Below the pieces are notes generated by a model. The model did not search any database, was not told the origin of the DNA, and saw nothing but the letters and a program-made list of their open reading frames with translations. From a bacterium (lineage in GTDB: Bacteria; Cyanobacteriota; Vampirovibrionia; Gastranaerophilales; Gastranaerophilaceae): a stretch of 64,000 bases of DNA. This document shows positions 27,445-38,267 of this stretch, in pieces (positions within the stretch are counted from its first letter, which is position 1; each line of letters opens with the position of its first letter). The stretch lies in assembly GCA_017478515.1 (NCBI GenBank), contig JAFVDH010000071.1:1-64000 (forward strand), written 5' to 3'. Made by a program: the position numbers and the translations under genes.

Positions 27445-27807
27445 GTGATAGTACCTGAGTTTTTGCTGAAAAAGATTTACCAAAAAGGAACATTAAAAAA
27501 AGATGAACAAGGTGTTTCTTTTGAGTTAAAAAATATACTTGGCCCGGGGTTTATAAGCGGATTTAACTTTGTTCAAATAAATGATAAAAAATTTGACGCA
27601 GCTGATGTTTTTTTTGTAACTGATAACACAGAAATAAAAGGAACTGACGTGTCTGAACAAACTCCTTTAAAATTCAGACTCGGACAAAAAGGCACTATAA
27701 AAATAGCCGATAATACTTGTGTTCAAGACGGAATTAATAAGATAATTATAGAAATCATGAACCCTGAAGCAGGAAAAGTTACGGTAAAATTTGAGGATAA
27801 TATTTAG
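27445..27807 (+). CDS. Small beta-rich protein, DUF6379 / C-glycoside deglycosidase beta-subunit-like
   Basis: This is a 120-residue protein starting at GTG after AAAGGAG (spacing 9). From memory, the opening MIVPEFLLKKIYQKGTLKK and the following FELKNILGPGFISG resemble the DUF6379 family. That family includes beta subunits of C-glycoside deglycosidases and is sometimes mislabelled hydroxymethylglutaryl-CoA reductase. The rest is predicted beta sheet. It follows the GH35 gene by 27 nt in the same direction, so a joint role in glycoside breakdown is inferred. No catalytic alpha subunit (sugar-isomerase-like TIM barrel) is adjacent, which weakens the C-deglycosidase idea. Confidence 0.5.
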   Translation: MIVPEFLLKKIYQKGTLKKDEQGVSFELKNILGPGFISGFNFVQINDKKFDAADVFFVTDNTEIKGTDVSEQTPLKFRLGQKGTIKIADNTCVQDGINKIIIEIMNPEAGKVTVKFEDNI

Positions 27808-27864
27808 GTATTTAGAAACGGCTTTAATTTTTTTAATATGGCTAATCATTTCCAAATTTTATCT

Positions 27865-28494
27865 CTAATCAAGTTTAAAATTATTTGAGTAATCGCCTGA
27901 TTGAGATTGAGGGTAATTATTTTTTAGCGGGTCAAAGTTGCTGTCAACGTCAGATTTTAATTTTTCCATATAAACCTGACCATTCTTAATAACTTGCAGT
28001 TGTTCCGCAAAAGTATTTTCTAAGTAAGAGAAAACTCTTTCAACATAAACATTTGCACCCTCACGAGTTCTCATCGCATCATCTGCGGCTTGAAGTCTTA
28101 CATTCTCTGCATCATCCAGTGCTCTGCGTTTTATTTCTTCGCATTCTGCAATAACTTGTTCTTTAATTTTTTCAGCCTCGTTTTGAACGGCTTTCAAAAT
28201 ATCTGATTCGCTTAAAAGACGGCTTGCTTCGTTTTGAGCGTCAGTGATAATTTTTTCAGCTTTTTGTTGAGCTTCCATTTGCAATTCTTCACGTCGTCTT
28301 AAAAGTGCTCTTGCCTCTTGAATTTCTTGAGGAAGTGTTCCGTATAAAGTATCTATAATTGACTCAATATCTTTAACTTTTACTGCAACCAAATAGTTCG
28401 GTAATATTGGAAAACCTTTTTCAAGACAAAGTTCTAATCTTTTTAAAAGGTCATAAACCGGCTTTAAAATTTGGTCGTAAGATTGCATGCTCAT
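27865..28494 (-). CDS. DivIVA / AtpF-like coiled-coil protein
   Basis: The protein has 209 residues. The N-terminal 60 include the turn GFPILPNYLVAV and YDLLKRLELCLEKG. A long Ala/Glu/Lys-rich coiled coil follows (about 75-170: EEIKRRALDDAENVRLQAADD). The tail is Asn/Ser/Pro-rich and probably disordered. Similar proteins annotated DivIVA-like or ATP-synthase-B-like sit beside coaD in cyanobacteria. Their role is unclear, perhaps in cell-pole or envelope organisation. An AAGGGATG ribosome-binding site lies 9 nt before the ATG. It follows coaD on the same strand with a 72-nt gap. Confidence 0.75.
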   Translation of the reverse strand: MSMQSYDQILKPVYDLLKRLELCLEKGFPILPNYLVAVKVKDIESIIDTLYGTLPQEIQEARALLRRREELQMEAQQKAEKIITDAQNEASRLLSESDILKAVQNEAEKIKEQVIAECEEIKRRALDDAENVRLQAADDAMRTREGANVYVERVFSYLENTFAEQLQVIKNGQVYMEKLKSDVDSNFDPLKNNYPQSQSGDYSNNFKLD

Positions 28495-28566
28495 TTATAT
28501 TTCATCCCTTGTTTAAGTCTATTTTTACTAATAATTTTACAATTAAAATATAAAAAGTCAAATCTA

Positions 28567-29046
28567 TCAAAGAAATCTGGCTCTCAAGAATTTTTCAACA
28601 TTTTCCGGCACAAATTTGCTTACGTCGCCTTTCAGCATAACGATTTCTTTAACTGAACTTGAGGATATAAAGTTATACTTAGGTCTTGTAGTAAGAAAGA
28701 TAGTTTTAATATCTTTATCGAGTGCACTGTTTGTTTGAGATAGCTGCATTTCGTACTCAAAATCCGAAACGGCACGAAGACCTCTGATTAAAACGTTAGC
28801 TCCTTTTTTGCGTGCGTATTCGACAGTCAAGCCCTGAAAACTATCAACTTCTACGTTATTAAAATCTTTAACTGCCTCTTTTATTAAATCAAGTCTTTCC
28901 TGTACCGGTAAAAACCCGCCCTGTTTTTCTGCATTATACGCTACCGCTATAATAACTCTGTCAAAAATAGCTGCTGCAGTTTTAAGAACATCTAAATGTC
29001 CGTTTGTAATCGGGTCAAAGCTTCCGGGGTATAGTGCGATTTTCAT
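28567..29046 (-). CDS. coaD: Phosphopantetheine adenylyltransferase
   Basis: CoaD makes dephospho-CoA from 4'-phosphopantetheine and ATP. The start is MKIALYPGSFDPITNGHLDV, 6 nt after an AAAAGGAAAA ribosome-binding site, giving 159 residues, which fits the family. The nucleotidyltransferase T/HxGH motif is TNGHLD near residues 15-20. The C-terminal ISSSSVKEI near 126-134 is the usual second signature. The pantetheine-binding FQGLTVEYA and NVLIRGLRAVSDFEYE are present. The assignment is secure. Confidence 0.96.
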   Translation of the reverse strand: MKIALYPGSFDPITNGHLDVLKTAAAIFDRVIIAVAYNAEKQGGFLPVQERLDLIKEAVKDFNNVEVDSFQGLTVEYARKKGANVLIRGLRAVSDFEYEMQLSQTNSALDKDIKTIFLTTRPKYNFISSSSVKEIVMLKGDVSKFVPENVEKFLRARFL

Positions 29047-29180
29047 AAATTTTCCTTTTCTGTCCATGAAATATTATACACGAAAAATGAATTATTAATT
29101 TTTTGTTTATTTTTTTAAGATTTAAAAAAAACAGTGTTAAATTAAAATTATAAAAAGAAAGTAGTATAACATTTAAATAA

Positions 29181-31058
<1,878 letters not shown>

Positions 31059-31081
31059 ATTCTTTGAAAGACAATAAATAA

Positions 31082-31120
31082 GTAAAGGCTGGGGCGGTTA
31101 TAAACCGCCCCAGCCTTTAC
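31082..31120. terminator. 18-bp perfect hairpin downstream of dnaK
   Basis: GTAAAGGCTGGGGCGGTT (31082-31099) pairs without mismatch with 31103-31120 across a 3-nt loop. No long T-run follows, so termination may rely on the pair of hairpins together or on 3'-end stabilisation. Confidence 0.75.
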
Positions 31121-31123
31121 CGC

Positions 31124-31169
31124 TTACAAAAGGTTGAGGAGGGCTTTTGCCCTCCTCAACCTTTTGTAA
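31124..31169. terminator. 21-bp perfect hairpin, TTTT loop
   Basis: Positions 31124-31144 pair perfectly over 21 bp with 31149-31169 around a TTTT loop. It begins 3 nt after the preceding hairpin and ends 1 nt before the stop codon of the minus-strand gene at 31171. It is probably a shared terminator for convergent transcripts. Confidence 0.75.
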
Positions 31170-31170
31170 A

Positions 31171-31401
31171 TTAATAATCTTCTTTACTTGCTATTTCAAG
31201 CATATAATATGTCATATAAGCTCCGAGAGCAACGGCTTTTGGGTCTAAATCGGTATAATTTGCAACCTCTAATATTGCAGTGTTAACTTCCGGATTTTCT
31301 TCTTTTAAATGCTGCACCATTTTCTTTCTCCAGCCGTTTATATCCTGAAAAACTTCTGCATATGTAAGTGTTGAGTGTTCTTCTGTTATTATTGGAAGCA
31401 T
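31171..31401 (-). CDS. Small hypothetical protein, 76 residues
   Basis: The protein is not recognised. The start is set at MLPIITEEHSTL, 9 nt after AAAGGGA; a longer frame extends 25 codons upstream without a ribosome-binding site. The sequence is mainly helical and acidic (GWRKKMVQHLKEENPEV, then DPKAVALGAYMTYYMLEIASKED), with no cysteine motif or signal peptide. It stands alone, convergent with dnaK and divergent from the 31509 gene. Confidence 0.6.
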   Translation of the reverse strand: MLPIITEEHSTLTYAEVFQDINGWRKKMVQHLKEENPEVNTAILEVANYTDLDPKAVALGAYMTYYMLEIASKEDY

Positions 31402-31508
31402 AGTTTTATCCCTTTCTTTTTTATAATTATATAAATTTAAAAAATTTTTGGCTACATACTTTACATCTTTTTTCATTTTTTATATCATTTAATAAGAAGG
31501 AATTATAA

Positions 31509-31853
31509 ATGACTGACGAGTTAAACGAAAAGGTAATTAACTTATTTCAAAAGCATAACAAATCAAAGGGTGATGTTCATGATGATGTCATAAAGTTCTT
31601 TGAGGGTTTTCATTATGTTAAAATATCAAAAGATAAAAACGGTAAAAAGTTTAAATATGACTATTTAAAACAGTATGCCGAAAATTGTCATTATATAGTT
31701 CGTGTAATGAGAAAAGTTGACGGCGACGTTGTTTTGTATAACTATGACGTGCCGAATACTGATTTGTACAAGTTTTTAGAAAAATTTGAAAATAATACGC
31801 TTAACGGAATGATTATCGAAATAGATAAGTATTTTCCTGACGGCTTAGCTTAG
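31509..31853 (+). CDS. Hypothetical protein, 114 residues
   Basis: The protein is not recognised. It is a charged, Lys/Asp-rich alpha/beta protein: an N-terminal helix (LNEKVINLFQKHNK), a beta-strand pair around FHYVKISKDKNGKKFKYDY, and VVLYNYDVPNTDLYKFLEKF in the second half. A GAAGGAATTATAA ribosome-binding site precedes the ATG. It lies 14 nt before the radical-SAM gene, so it is probably the first gene of that operon with RNase E/G. Its role may be linked to tRNA or RNA metabolism, but that is only inferred from position. Confidence 0.7.
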   Translation: MTDELNEKVINLFQKHNKSKGDVHDDVIKFFEGFHYVKISKDKNGKKFKYDYLKQYAENCHYIVRVMRKVDGDVVLYNYDVPNTDLYKFLEKFENNTLNGMIIEIDKYFPDGLA

Positions 31854-31867
31854 ATATTTAATTAAGT

Positions 31868-34354
31868 ATGGAATTTATAGAAAAATATCACGAAAGTTTG
31901 TATTCATGCAACAAACCGTACCAGTACATAGGCGGTGAGTTTTTGTCGTTTAATAAAAATTTTGATGATGCAAAAGTAAGATTTGCTTTTGCATTTCCCG
32001 ATAAGTACGAAATAGGTATAAGCAATCTCGGGCAAAGAATTCTGTATTCTATTGTAAATGAGCAGGAAAATTACATGGCAGACAGGGTTTATGCTCCGGA
32101 AAAAGATTTTCAACCAAAAACACTTTACGGTTTTGAAAGCAAAAGGGATATAAAATTGTTTGATGCGGTAGGTTTTTCTATACAGTATGAATTATCATAT
32201 CCGACGATTTTAAAAATGATGGAAATGTCTGAAATTCCGTATAAAAATTCCGATAGAGGAGAGAATGACCCTATAATAATTGCAGGTGGGCCTTGTACGT
32301 TTAATCCTTTACCTATGAAAGATTTTATTGACTGCTTTGTAATAGGCGACGGAGAAGAAGTTATATTGGAGATTTGCAGAGTATTTGATGATTATAAAAC
32401 TTCTTCTCGTGAAGAAAAAATCCAAAAATTATCAAAATTAGACGGCGTATGGTGTTCAAAATATCCTAAAAAGGTTACAAAACGTATAGTTCAGCTAACT
32501 TACGATAACGCATTAAAAAAATATCCCGTGCCGTTTTCAACATCAGTTCACGACAGAGCAATAACAGAAATAAGAAGAGGCTGTACAAGAATGTGCCGTT
32601 TCTGTCAACCCGGGCATGTTACTCTTCCCGTGAGGGAAAGAAAAGCCGAAGATATTATAAAAATAACGGAAGAATTGGTTGAAAATACGGGTTATAACGA
32701 ATACTCTCTGCTATCTTTGTCTTCAAATGATTATACGAATATTAATGAAGTTATAAAGGAATTAAACTGCAAATTTAAAAATAAAAAAGTTTCCGTATCC
32801 TTGCCGAGTCAGAGAATAGACGGATTTAACCTTGAACTTGCAAATTTAACTCAAGAAGTAAGAAAATCCGCAATGACATTAGCACCTGAGGCTGGCAGTC
32901 AAAGACTCAGAAATGTTATCAAAAAAAATATTACACGTGAACAGATAATTGATGTTGCTTTAGAACTCTATAAAAACGGCTGGTCAAAGATAAAATTCTA
33001 TTTTATAGCCGGACTTCCGACAGAAACTCTTGAAGATATGGAAGAGATGGCAAAACTTTTAGGAACAATTCGCTGGAAACAAAAAGTTATGAAAAAAGAA
33101 TTGGGATTAAAACATTCTTTGGATATAACTTGCACTCTTTCAGTTTTTGTGCCGAAACCTCATACTCCGTTCCAGTGGGTTTCTCAAATGTCTGTTGAAA
33201 AAGTTCTTGAACATATTCATTACTTAAAAGATTGTCTTAAATCGGTAAAAGGTGTGAAAATAAATTATCATGAACCTTTTATTTCTCAAATAGAGGCAAT
33301 TCTTACAAGAGGAGATGAAAATTTAGGTAAATACATTGAGGCACTTTATAAAAACGGCTGCTACCTTGATGCCTGGGGTGAATATTTTAATCAGGATATC
33401 TGGAAAAATACAGCTTCTGATTTAGGTATAAATCTTGAAGAATTAAGCACAAAACAATATTCTTTGGATGAAAAATTACCTTGGGATTTTGTAAATACAG
33501 GACTAGATAAATCATGGCTTATAGAAGATTACAAAAAAGCAATGAATGAAAGTTTATCTTCTGATTTTACACCAACTTGCGAACAACATTGCGTGAACTG
33601 CGGGGTTTGTAAGAATTTAAAAGTTAAAAAAGTATATGATGAAAAATATAAAGCAAAAGAAATTTCAGCAGAACAAAAAGAAATAAACAAAAATATAGTT
33701 TATCGCTATCGTTTAAAAGTTACTAAAAACGGTAATTTAAGATATTTTTCACATCTTGATTTCCAAAATGTTTTTATAAAGGCAATGAGCCGTACAAAAT
33801 TCAATATGGCATTCACTTTGGGGTTTAATCCTACAATGAAGTTATCAATGGGTGTTGCTCTGCCGCTTTTTGTCGAAAGTGATTGCGAATTAATTGATTT
33901 TGAATGTTATAACGATTTGACAGAAAATGAAATAAAATCCGAACTTACAAATGTTTTGCCTGACGGCTGTGTTGTAAAAGAGGCTTACAGAATAGAAAAA
34001 AGTTCAAATTCTATCGATACAACTGTCAGCTGGGCAGAATACGAAGTAAAACTTTTTAAAGATGATGTTTGTAATTTAAAATCTTTCATGTATAATTGTG
34101 ATAGAGTTTTGTCTTCTCCTGAGATTTTAATTGAGAAGAAAAACAAAAAAGGTTTAATAAAAACATTAAATATAAAACCCTCTGTAAAATCATACAGATT
34201 TGAAGGTGAAAAACTGTTTATAATCCTAAAAACAGGTCAACAATCGGAAATTCCGCCCGTAAGAGCTGATGTACTTATGAACCTTATTGATAACACCTTA
34301 ATATTTGATATAAAACGTATCAGATTTTTAGACGATAATTTACAAGAAGTTTAA
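31868..34354 (+). CDS. TIGR03960-type radical SAM protein fused to a TIGR03936/DUF2344 domain
   Basis: This is an 828-residue fusion. The N-terminal B12-binding-like region (about 1-220) has DKYEIGISNLGQRILY. The radical-SAM Cys cluster is GCTRMCRFCQPGH near residues 237-249. The barrel continues through EAGSQRLRNVI and FYFIAGLPTET. A cysteine cluster, CEQHCVNCGVC, is near 575. The C-terminal domain (about 610-828) begins YRLKVTKNGNLRYFSHLDF, the DUF2344 hallmark. This fusion is widespread beside RNase E/G or rplU in bacteria. Its function is not firmly known, and a tRNA or ribosomal modification role is often suspected. RNase E/G follows by 19 nt. Confidence 0.93.
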   Translation: MEFIEKYHESLYSCNKPYQYIGGEFLSFNKNFDDAKVRFAFAFPDKYEIGISNLGQRILYSIVNEQENYMADRVYAPEKDFQPKTLYGFESKRDIKLFDAVGFSIQYELSYPTILKMMEMSEIPYKNSDRGENDPIIIAGGPCTFNPLPMKDFIDCFVIGDGEEVILEICRVFDDYKTSSREEKIQKLSKLDGVWCSKYPKKVTKRIVQLTYDNALKKYPVPFSTSVHDRAITEIRRGCTRMCRFCQPGHVTLPVRERKAEDIIKITEELVENTGYNEYSLLSLSSNDYTNINEVIKELNCKFKNKKVSVSLPSQRIDGFNLELANLTQEVRKSAMTLAPEAGSQRLRNVIKKNITREQIIDVALELYKNGWSKIKFYFIAGLPTETLEDMEEMAKLLGTIRWKQKVMKKELGLKHSLDITCTLSVFVPKPHTPFQWVSQMSVEKVLEHIHYLKDCLKSVKGVKINYHEPFISQIEAILTRGDENLGKYIEALYKNGCYLDAWGEYFNQDIWKNTASDLGINLEELSTKQYSLDEKLPWDFVNTGLDKSWLIEDYKKAMNESLSSDFTPTCEQHCVNCGVCKNLKVKKVYDEKYKAKEISAEQKEINKNIVYRYRLKVTKNGNLRYFSHLDFQNVFIKAMSRTKFNMAFTLGFNPTMKLSMGVALPLFVESDCELIDFECYNDLTENEIKSELTNVLPDGCVVKEAYRIEKSSNSIDTTVSWAEYEVKLFKDDVCNLKSFMYNCDRVLSSPEILIEKKNKKGLIKTLNIKPSVKSYRFEGEKLFIILKTGQQSEIPPVRADVLMNLIDNTLIFDIKRIRFLDDNLQEV

Positions 34355-34373
34355 TATAAAGGAAGAAATTTTT

Positions 34374-36167
34374 ATGAAAAAACAACAAGTATCAAGTTTT
34401 GAAGAAGGTAAAAAAATTGTAATTGCCGAAAGAGACAACATTGCGGCTTTAATGGAAAACGGCAAAGTAAGCGAATTTTTCATTAACAGAGGAGAAGTTC
34501 TACTAGGAGATGTATATCTTGCAACAGTAGAAAACATTTTACCAAGTATAGATGCGGCGTTTGTAAATGTCGGATATGATAAAATGGGATTTTTACATGC
34601 ACAGGACGTAATGGGTAAGGGTGCTTTACAAGATAAATTATCACCTAAACAAAAATTGATAGTACAAGTTACAAAAGAACCGACAGGACATAAAGGCCCT
34701 CGTGTAACAACAGAAATTAGCCTTCCCGGAAGATTTTTAGTTTTAATTCCTTCTGAAACGGGTATTAACGTAAGTAAAAAAATTGAATCAGTAAAAGAAA
34801 GAGCAAGATTAAAATCTGTTGTAAGTCTTCTAAAACCTGTAGGCTTGGGTGTAATCATAAGAACAGAAGCCGAAAATCAAACAGAAGCAGATATTCAAGA
34901 AGATTTGGAAATTCTTTTGGAAAAATGGAATAACATTATAACAGCCTCTGAATCTCTTGAAGCTCCAAATTTACTATGCAGAGACCAGGATTTGCTATAC
35001 AGAGTAATCCGTGAGGCTTGTACTGAAGATGTAAAAGAAATCCTTGTAGATACTGCTTTTGCACTAAACCGTGTTCAAAATTTATTATTAAATTGGCATA
35101 TGAATAAAGATATAAAAGTTGAATTATACAAAGGAACAGAACCTTTATTAATTGCAACTAATATTCATAAAGAAATAAAAGCAGCTTTACAAATTAAGGT
35201 AAATATGCCGTCCGGTGGATACTTGTTTATTCAACAAACAGAGGCCTTAACAGTAATTGACGTAAACTCAGGTAAGTTTGTAAGTGCCGGAACGCAGGAT
35301 GAAACTATTTTGAAAACAAATATAGAGGCAGTTCATGAAATAGCACGCCAATTGAGATTGAGAAATATAGGCGGTATGGTAATTGTTGACTTTATAGATA
35401 TGCTTTCAAGAGCGGATAAACTTGCTGTAATGGAAGAACTTGAAATAGCATTTGAGGCGGATAAGGCAAAACCTCAAGTTGGTCAATTATCGGATTTAGG
35501 CCTTGTAGAATTGACAAGACACAGACAAGGACAAAGTTTATCGGAAATTTTTGCTAAAAAATGTCCGCACTGTCAGGGTGCAGGTTATATAATGGAAGAT
35601 TTTAAATTCTCTTCTCCTGTTGCTGAGGGCGAATATAGAGCAAAGGCAGCTAAAATGAAACTTCCTGTAAGCAACTTTAAGAAAAATAACAATAACAACA
35701 ATAATCACAAAAATCAAAATGACAGACAAAGACAAGAACAAAGAGAACAGGTTGAATTAATAGAAACAACGGAAAATCCGTCATTAATGGCTCAAGAAGA
35801 AACAATTCAAATAAAAAATGAAAAGAAACAAAAAGGCAGAAAAAACAACAATAAAAAACAAATTCAAGAATTTGTTGAAAATTCGCCTGTAGAAACATCA
35901 GAAGTTGTAATGAGCCCGATGCAAGAAATTTCTCCTGTAATAGAAGAACAAGCACAAACTTTTAAACGTGGTTCTAAAAAATCGGCTGAAACAAATGTTG
36001 AACAAGAACCGGAAAACCTTTCTGAACCTGTTTTAGAAAACGATTTATCTTCTGCTGATTTAGACGAAGAACAAAATGCTCAGGAACAACAACCTAAAAA
36101 GGGTAGAAGACCAAACAGAGGTGCTAAAAGAAAAACAAATTCAAGAAAAAAATCAGAAAAAGCTTAA
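34374..36167 (+). CDS. Ribonuclease E/G family endoribonuclease
   Basis: The protein has 597 residues. The S1 RNA-binding domain is about residues 37-125 (GEVLLGDVYLATVENILPSI). The DNase-I-like catalytic region holds VIDVNSGKFVSAG near 294-306 and VIVDFIDM near 337-344, whose aspartates bind Mg. The zinc-link cysteines CPHC are near 396. The tail (about 430-597) is Gln/Asn/Glu/Lys-rich, disordered and ends in Arg/Lys-rich patches. It could recruit degradosome partners or RNA, as in RNase E. Whether it should be called rne or rng cannot be settled; the core length fits RNase G with a long tail, which resembles cyanobacterial RNase E. Confidence 0.93.
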   Translation: MKKQQVSSFEEGKKIVIAERDNIAALMENGKVSEFFINRGEVLLGDVYLATVENILPSIDAAFVNVGYDKMGFLHAQDVMGKGALQDKLSPKQKLIVQVTKEPTGHKGPRVTTEISLPGRFLVLIPSETGINVSKKIESVKERARLKSVVSLLKPVGLGVIIRTEAENQTEADIQEDLEILLEKWNNIITASESLEAPNLLCRDQDLLYRVIREACTEDVKEILVDTAFALNRVQNLLLNWHMNKDIKVELYKGTEPLLIATNIHKEIKAALQIKVNMPSGGYLFIQQTEALTVIDVNSGKFVSAGTQDETILKTNIEAVHEIARQLRLRNIGGMVIVDFIDMLSRADKLAVMEELEIAFEADKAKPQVGQLSDLGLVELTRHRQGQSLSEIFAKKCPHCQGAGYIMEDFKFSSPVAEGEYRAKAAKMKLPVSNFKKNNNNNNNHKNQNDRQRQEQREQVELIETTENPSLMAQEETIQIKNEKKQKGRKNNNKKQIQEFVENSPVETSEVVMSPMQEISPVIEEQAQTFKRGSKKSAETNVEQEPENLSEPVLENDLSSADLDEEQNAQEQQPKKGRRPNRGAKRKTNSRKKSEKA

Positions 36168-36196
36168 ATAAGACTATATTGATAGAACAAAATAAA

Positions 36197-36634
36197 ATGA
36201 TAAAACAAAAAATAAAAAACTTTATAATTTTAATTGCAATAGTAATACCGCTTTTATGTGGTATTACTGTTTTTGCGGTGGATGATAATTTGGACGATAT
36301 AGAAATTTTAACAAAAACTCCTGTTACAGGGATTGCAGAGGATGTTCCGACTTCAAATATTAAGCTTTCAAAAGAAGATGAAGTTATAAAAGATATTGAT
36401 GATATACCTGATAATGACAGATTTAAAAAATCAACGCCGAATGTATTATTAAAATTCTTTATTGCAATCGCTTGGGTTATAATGTCTTCTTTGATAATTT
36501 ATTTTTCGCTTGTCTCTTATAAAAAATTATCAGGAAAACCTAAATTCGGTATTGATGTAGAAGAAAATACCCTTGAAACTCCAAAAAATTTTAAAGAGGC
36601 AATAAACTTGTTTATTAAAAAAACACGAGATTAA
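36197..36634 (+). CDS. Hypothetical membrane protein, 145 residues
   Basis: The protein is not recognised. The start is taken at MIKQKIKNFIILIAIV (ATG 36197); a TTG 18 nt upstream is possible but no ribosome-binding site marks either. There is one N-terminal hydrophobic segment (about 9-28, a signal peptide or anchor ending at VFA). An acidic region follows (DDNLDDIEILTK... about 30-85). A second transmembrane segment is about 92-113 (KFFIAIAWVIMSSLIIYF). The C-terminus is short and basic. It is 29 nt after RNase E/G and overlaps the convergent yqeK by 4 nt. Confidence 0.65.
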   Translation: MIKQKIKNFIILIAIVIPLLCGITVFAVDDNLDDIEILTKTPVTGIAEDVPTSNIKLSKEDEVIKDIDDIPDNDRFKKSTPNVLLKFFIAIAWVIMSSLIIYFSLVSYKKLSGKPKFGIDVEENTLETPKNFKEAINLFIKKTRD

Positions 36635-37212
36635 ATATTATCAAGCAGGTTATTGTATATATCTACTGTTAATTTACAGATTTTTAAATTTCTTTCACAA
36701 AGACTTTTTAAAGTGGCTCTGTAACAATTAAGCAAAGTCTTATTGAGTCCGTTTTCCTGTTCTAATAATTCTCTGTTACATTTACACCATTCGCAGTCTC
36801 GAGTTTCGGTTTCAATTTTGTCAGCAAGAAAAATAATTTTTTCAAATAATGTCATATTAATTTTGCCGAGAGTGTGCCAGCGGATTGCAGAAAGAATTTC
36901 ATCATCATCAATACCGAATTCCGTTTTCGCAATGAAAGCCCCAATAGGTGCATGCCAAGTCTTATAGTTTATTTTTTCCTCTTCAAGAATATCAACTTTA
37001 TCAAAATATGACTTTGAAACATCTTTACTAAAACATTTCGCACAATCATGCATCAATCCCGCAATATAAGCTTTTTTAGGATTTAAATCATATTTTAACG
37101 CCAATTCCTCAGCACAAGACGCAACACCTAATGTGTGTTTATATCTTTCTTCATCAAGATTGTTTTTTAACCAGGTTTTTATATTCTCAATATTTTTTTT
37201 AGTTAATTCCAT
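36631..37212 (-). CDS. yqeK: HD-domain phosphohydrolase, YqeK type
   Basis: YqeK hydrolyses diadenosine tetraphosphate (Ap4A) symmetrically in some bacteria. The 193-residue HD-domain protein has the first His at HTLGVASCAEELA (about 22-34), the HD pair in GLMHDCAKCF near 51-60, HAPIGAF near 85 and IFLADKIETETR near 124-135. All of these are family hallmarks. It lies 10 nt after nadD on the same strand, the standard nadD-yqeK pairing. Confidence is good. Confidence 0.92.
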   Translation of the reverse strand: MELTKKNIENIKTWLKNNLDEERYKHTLGVASCAEELALKYDLNPKKAYIAGLMHDCAKCFSKDVSKSYFDKVDILEEEKINYKTWHAPIGAFIAKTEFGIDDDEILSAIRWHTLGKINMTLFEKIIFLADKIETETRDCEWCKCNRELLEQENGLNKTLLNCYRATLKSLCERNLKICKLTVDIYNNLLDNI

Positions 37213-37222
37213 TTTATTTTAC

Positions 37223-37882
37223 CTAAAGAAATTTATTAATTTTAGGATTTTGTTCGGAAGTATTTTCCAATGATTCTTCATTTTCGGGTTTTGGTTTATA
37301 AAGTTCATTTTCTTTAATGTATTCAATTACATTTTGAGGAAGCAGCCCTGTAACGGCTTTGCCCTTTTTTATTCTTGAGCGAATTACTCTTGAAGATAAA
37401 TCTATAAACGGTAATTTTGCTACTTCAAAATCATATTCTTTGTCTTTTAAATAATCAAAATAATGAATATCAAAATCTTTCTCACGAGGGAAAACAATAA
37501 ATTTAATTAATTTTTTTAGTTCCTCAGCTTCATACCAAGTTTCAAACTCTTTAAAAGCATCAGAACCAATAATAAAATTAATTTTTCCTTCAATAGCCGG
37601 ATAACGCTTGTAGAGTTCTTGAATTGTCAGATAAGTATAAGAAAATCTTACATTGCTATATTCAATATTACTTAGATTATAAGAACTTTCATGAGCAATA
37701 GCCATTTTAACCATATTAAGTCTATGATGAGCAAGTTCGTCATCAATTTCTTTATGAGGAGGTTTGTAAGCAGGTACAAATAAAATTACATCAAAGTCAT
37801 AATTATTTCTAACATAATTAGCAACTGCCAAATGAGCGTTGTGTATTGGATTAAATGTTCCAAAATATACACATAATTTCAT
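37223..37882 (-). CDS. nadD: Nicotinate-nucleotide adenylyltransferase
   Basis: NadD adenylates nicotinate mononucleotide in NAD synthesis. The 219-residue protein begins KLCVYFGTFNPIHNAHLAVAN, with the nucleotidyltransferase motif HNAH near residues 17-20. PAYKPPHKE near 43-51 and the C-terminal IDLSSRVIRSRIKKGK near 157-172 (the ISSTxIR-like motif) complete the signature. A hydrophilic tail of about 25 residues (KPENEESLENTSEQN) extends beyond the usual end. yqeK follows directly downstream. Confidence 0.95.
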   Translation of the reverse strand: MKLCVYFGTFNPIHNAHLAVANYVRNNYDFDVILFVPAYKPPHKEIDDELAHHRLNMVKMAIAHESSYNLSNIEYSNVRFSYTYLTIQELYKRYPAIEGKINFIIGSDAFKEFETWYEAEELKKLIKFIVFPREKDFDIHYFDYLKDKEYDFEVAKLPFIDLSSRVIRSRIKKGKAVTGLLPQNVIEYIKENELYKPKPENEESLENTSEQNPKINKFL

Positions 37883-38027
37883 ATTTAAAAACTTTCCTTC
37901 TTAATATCGTATCAATATTTTACAAAAAAAAACCCGATTTGTAAATAAATCAGGCCTTACATTAAAACTTTATTTTAAGGTAATTAATGTTTAAAGTGTG
38001 TGTGAGTAAGTGTTAGTTAGTGTGTGT

Positions 38028-38198
38028 TTAGTTTAATTTCAAATCTACTTTATTGTTGAAAGCAATCATATTCATATAGGAGAAAAGCATATCAGATCTA
38101 TCCTCAGGCTCACCCTCTTTGGCCTCAGGTTTAGGATTGTTGATAACCATATCAATTTTTTGCTGCAACGGATCAATCTTTAAATTACCAACAGGCAT
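38028..38198 (-). CDS. Small hypothetical protein, 56 residues
   Basis: The protein is not recognised. The start is set at MPVGNLKIDPLQQKID, 9 nt after a GAGGAG ribosome-binding site; the longer frame has none. It is short, acidic in the middle (KPEAKEGEPEDRSD) and ends with NMIAFNNKVDLKLN. The gene is divergent from the 443-codon-class orphan at 38381. The two share a 180-bp intergenic region with a strong hairpin, so they may be co-regulated. A GT-rich run lies just after its stop (37997-38030). Confidence 0.55.
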   Translation of the reverse strand: MPVGNLKIDPLQQKIDMVINNPKPEAKEGEPEDRSDMLFSYMNMIAFNNKVDLKLN

Positions 38199-38267
38199 AC
38201 TTAAACTCCTCACATATTACTCTCTACGCATATATAAACACATTTGAAAATAACGAATTTCAGCATG

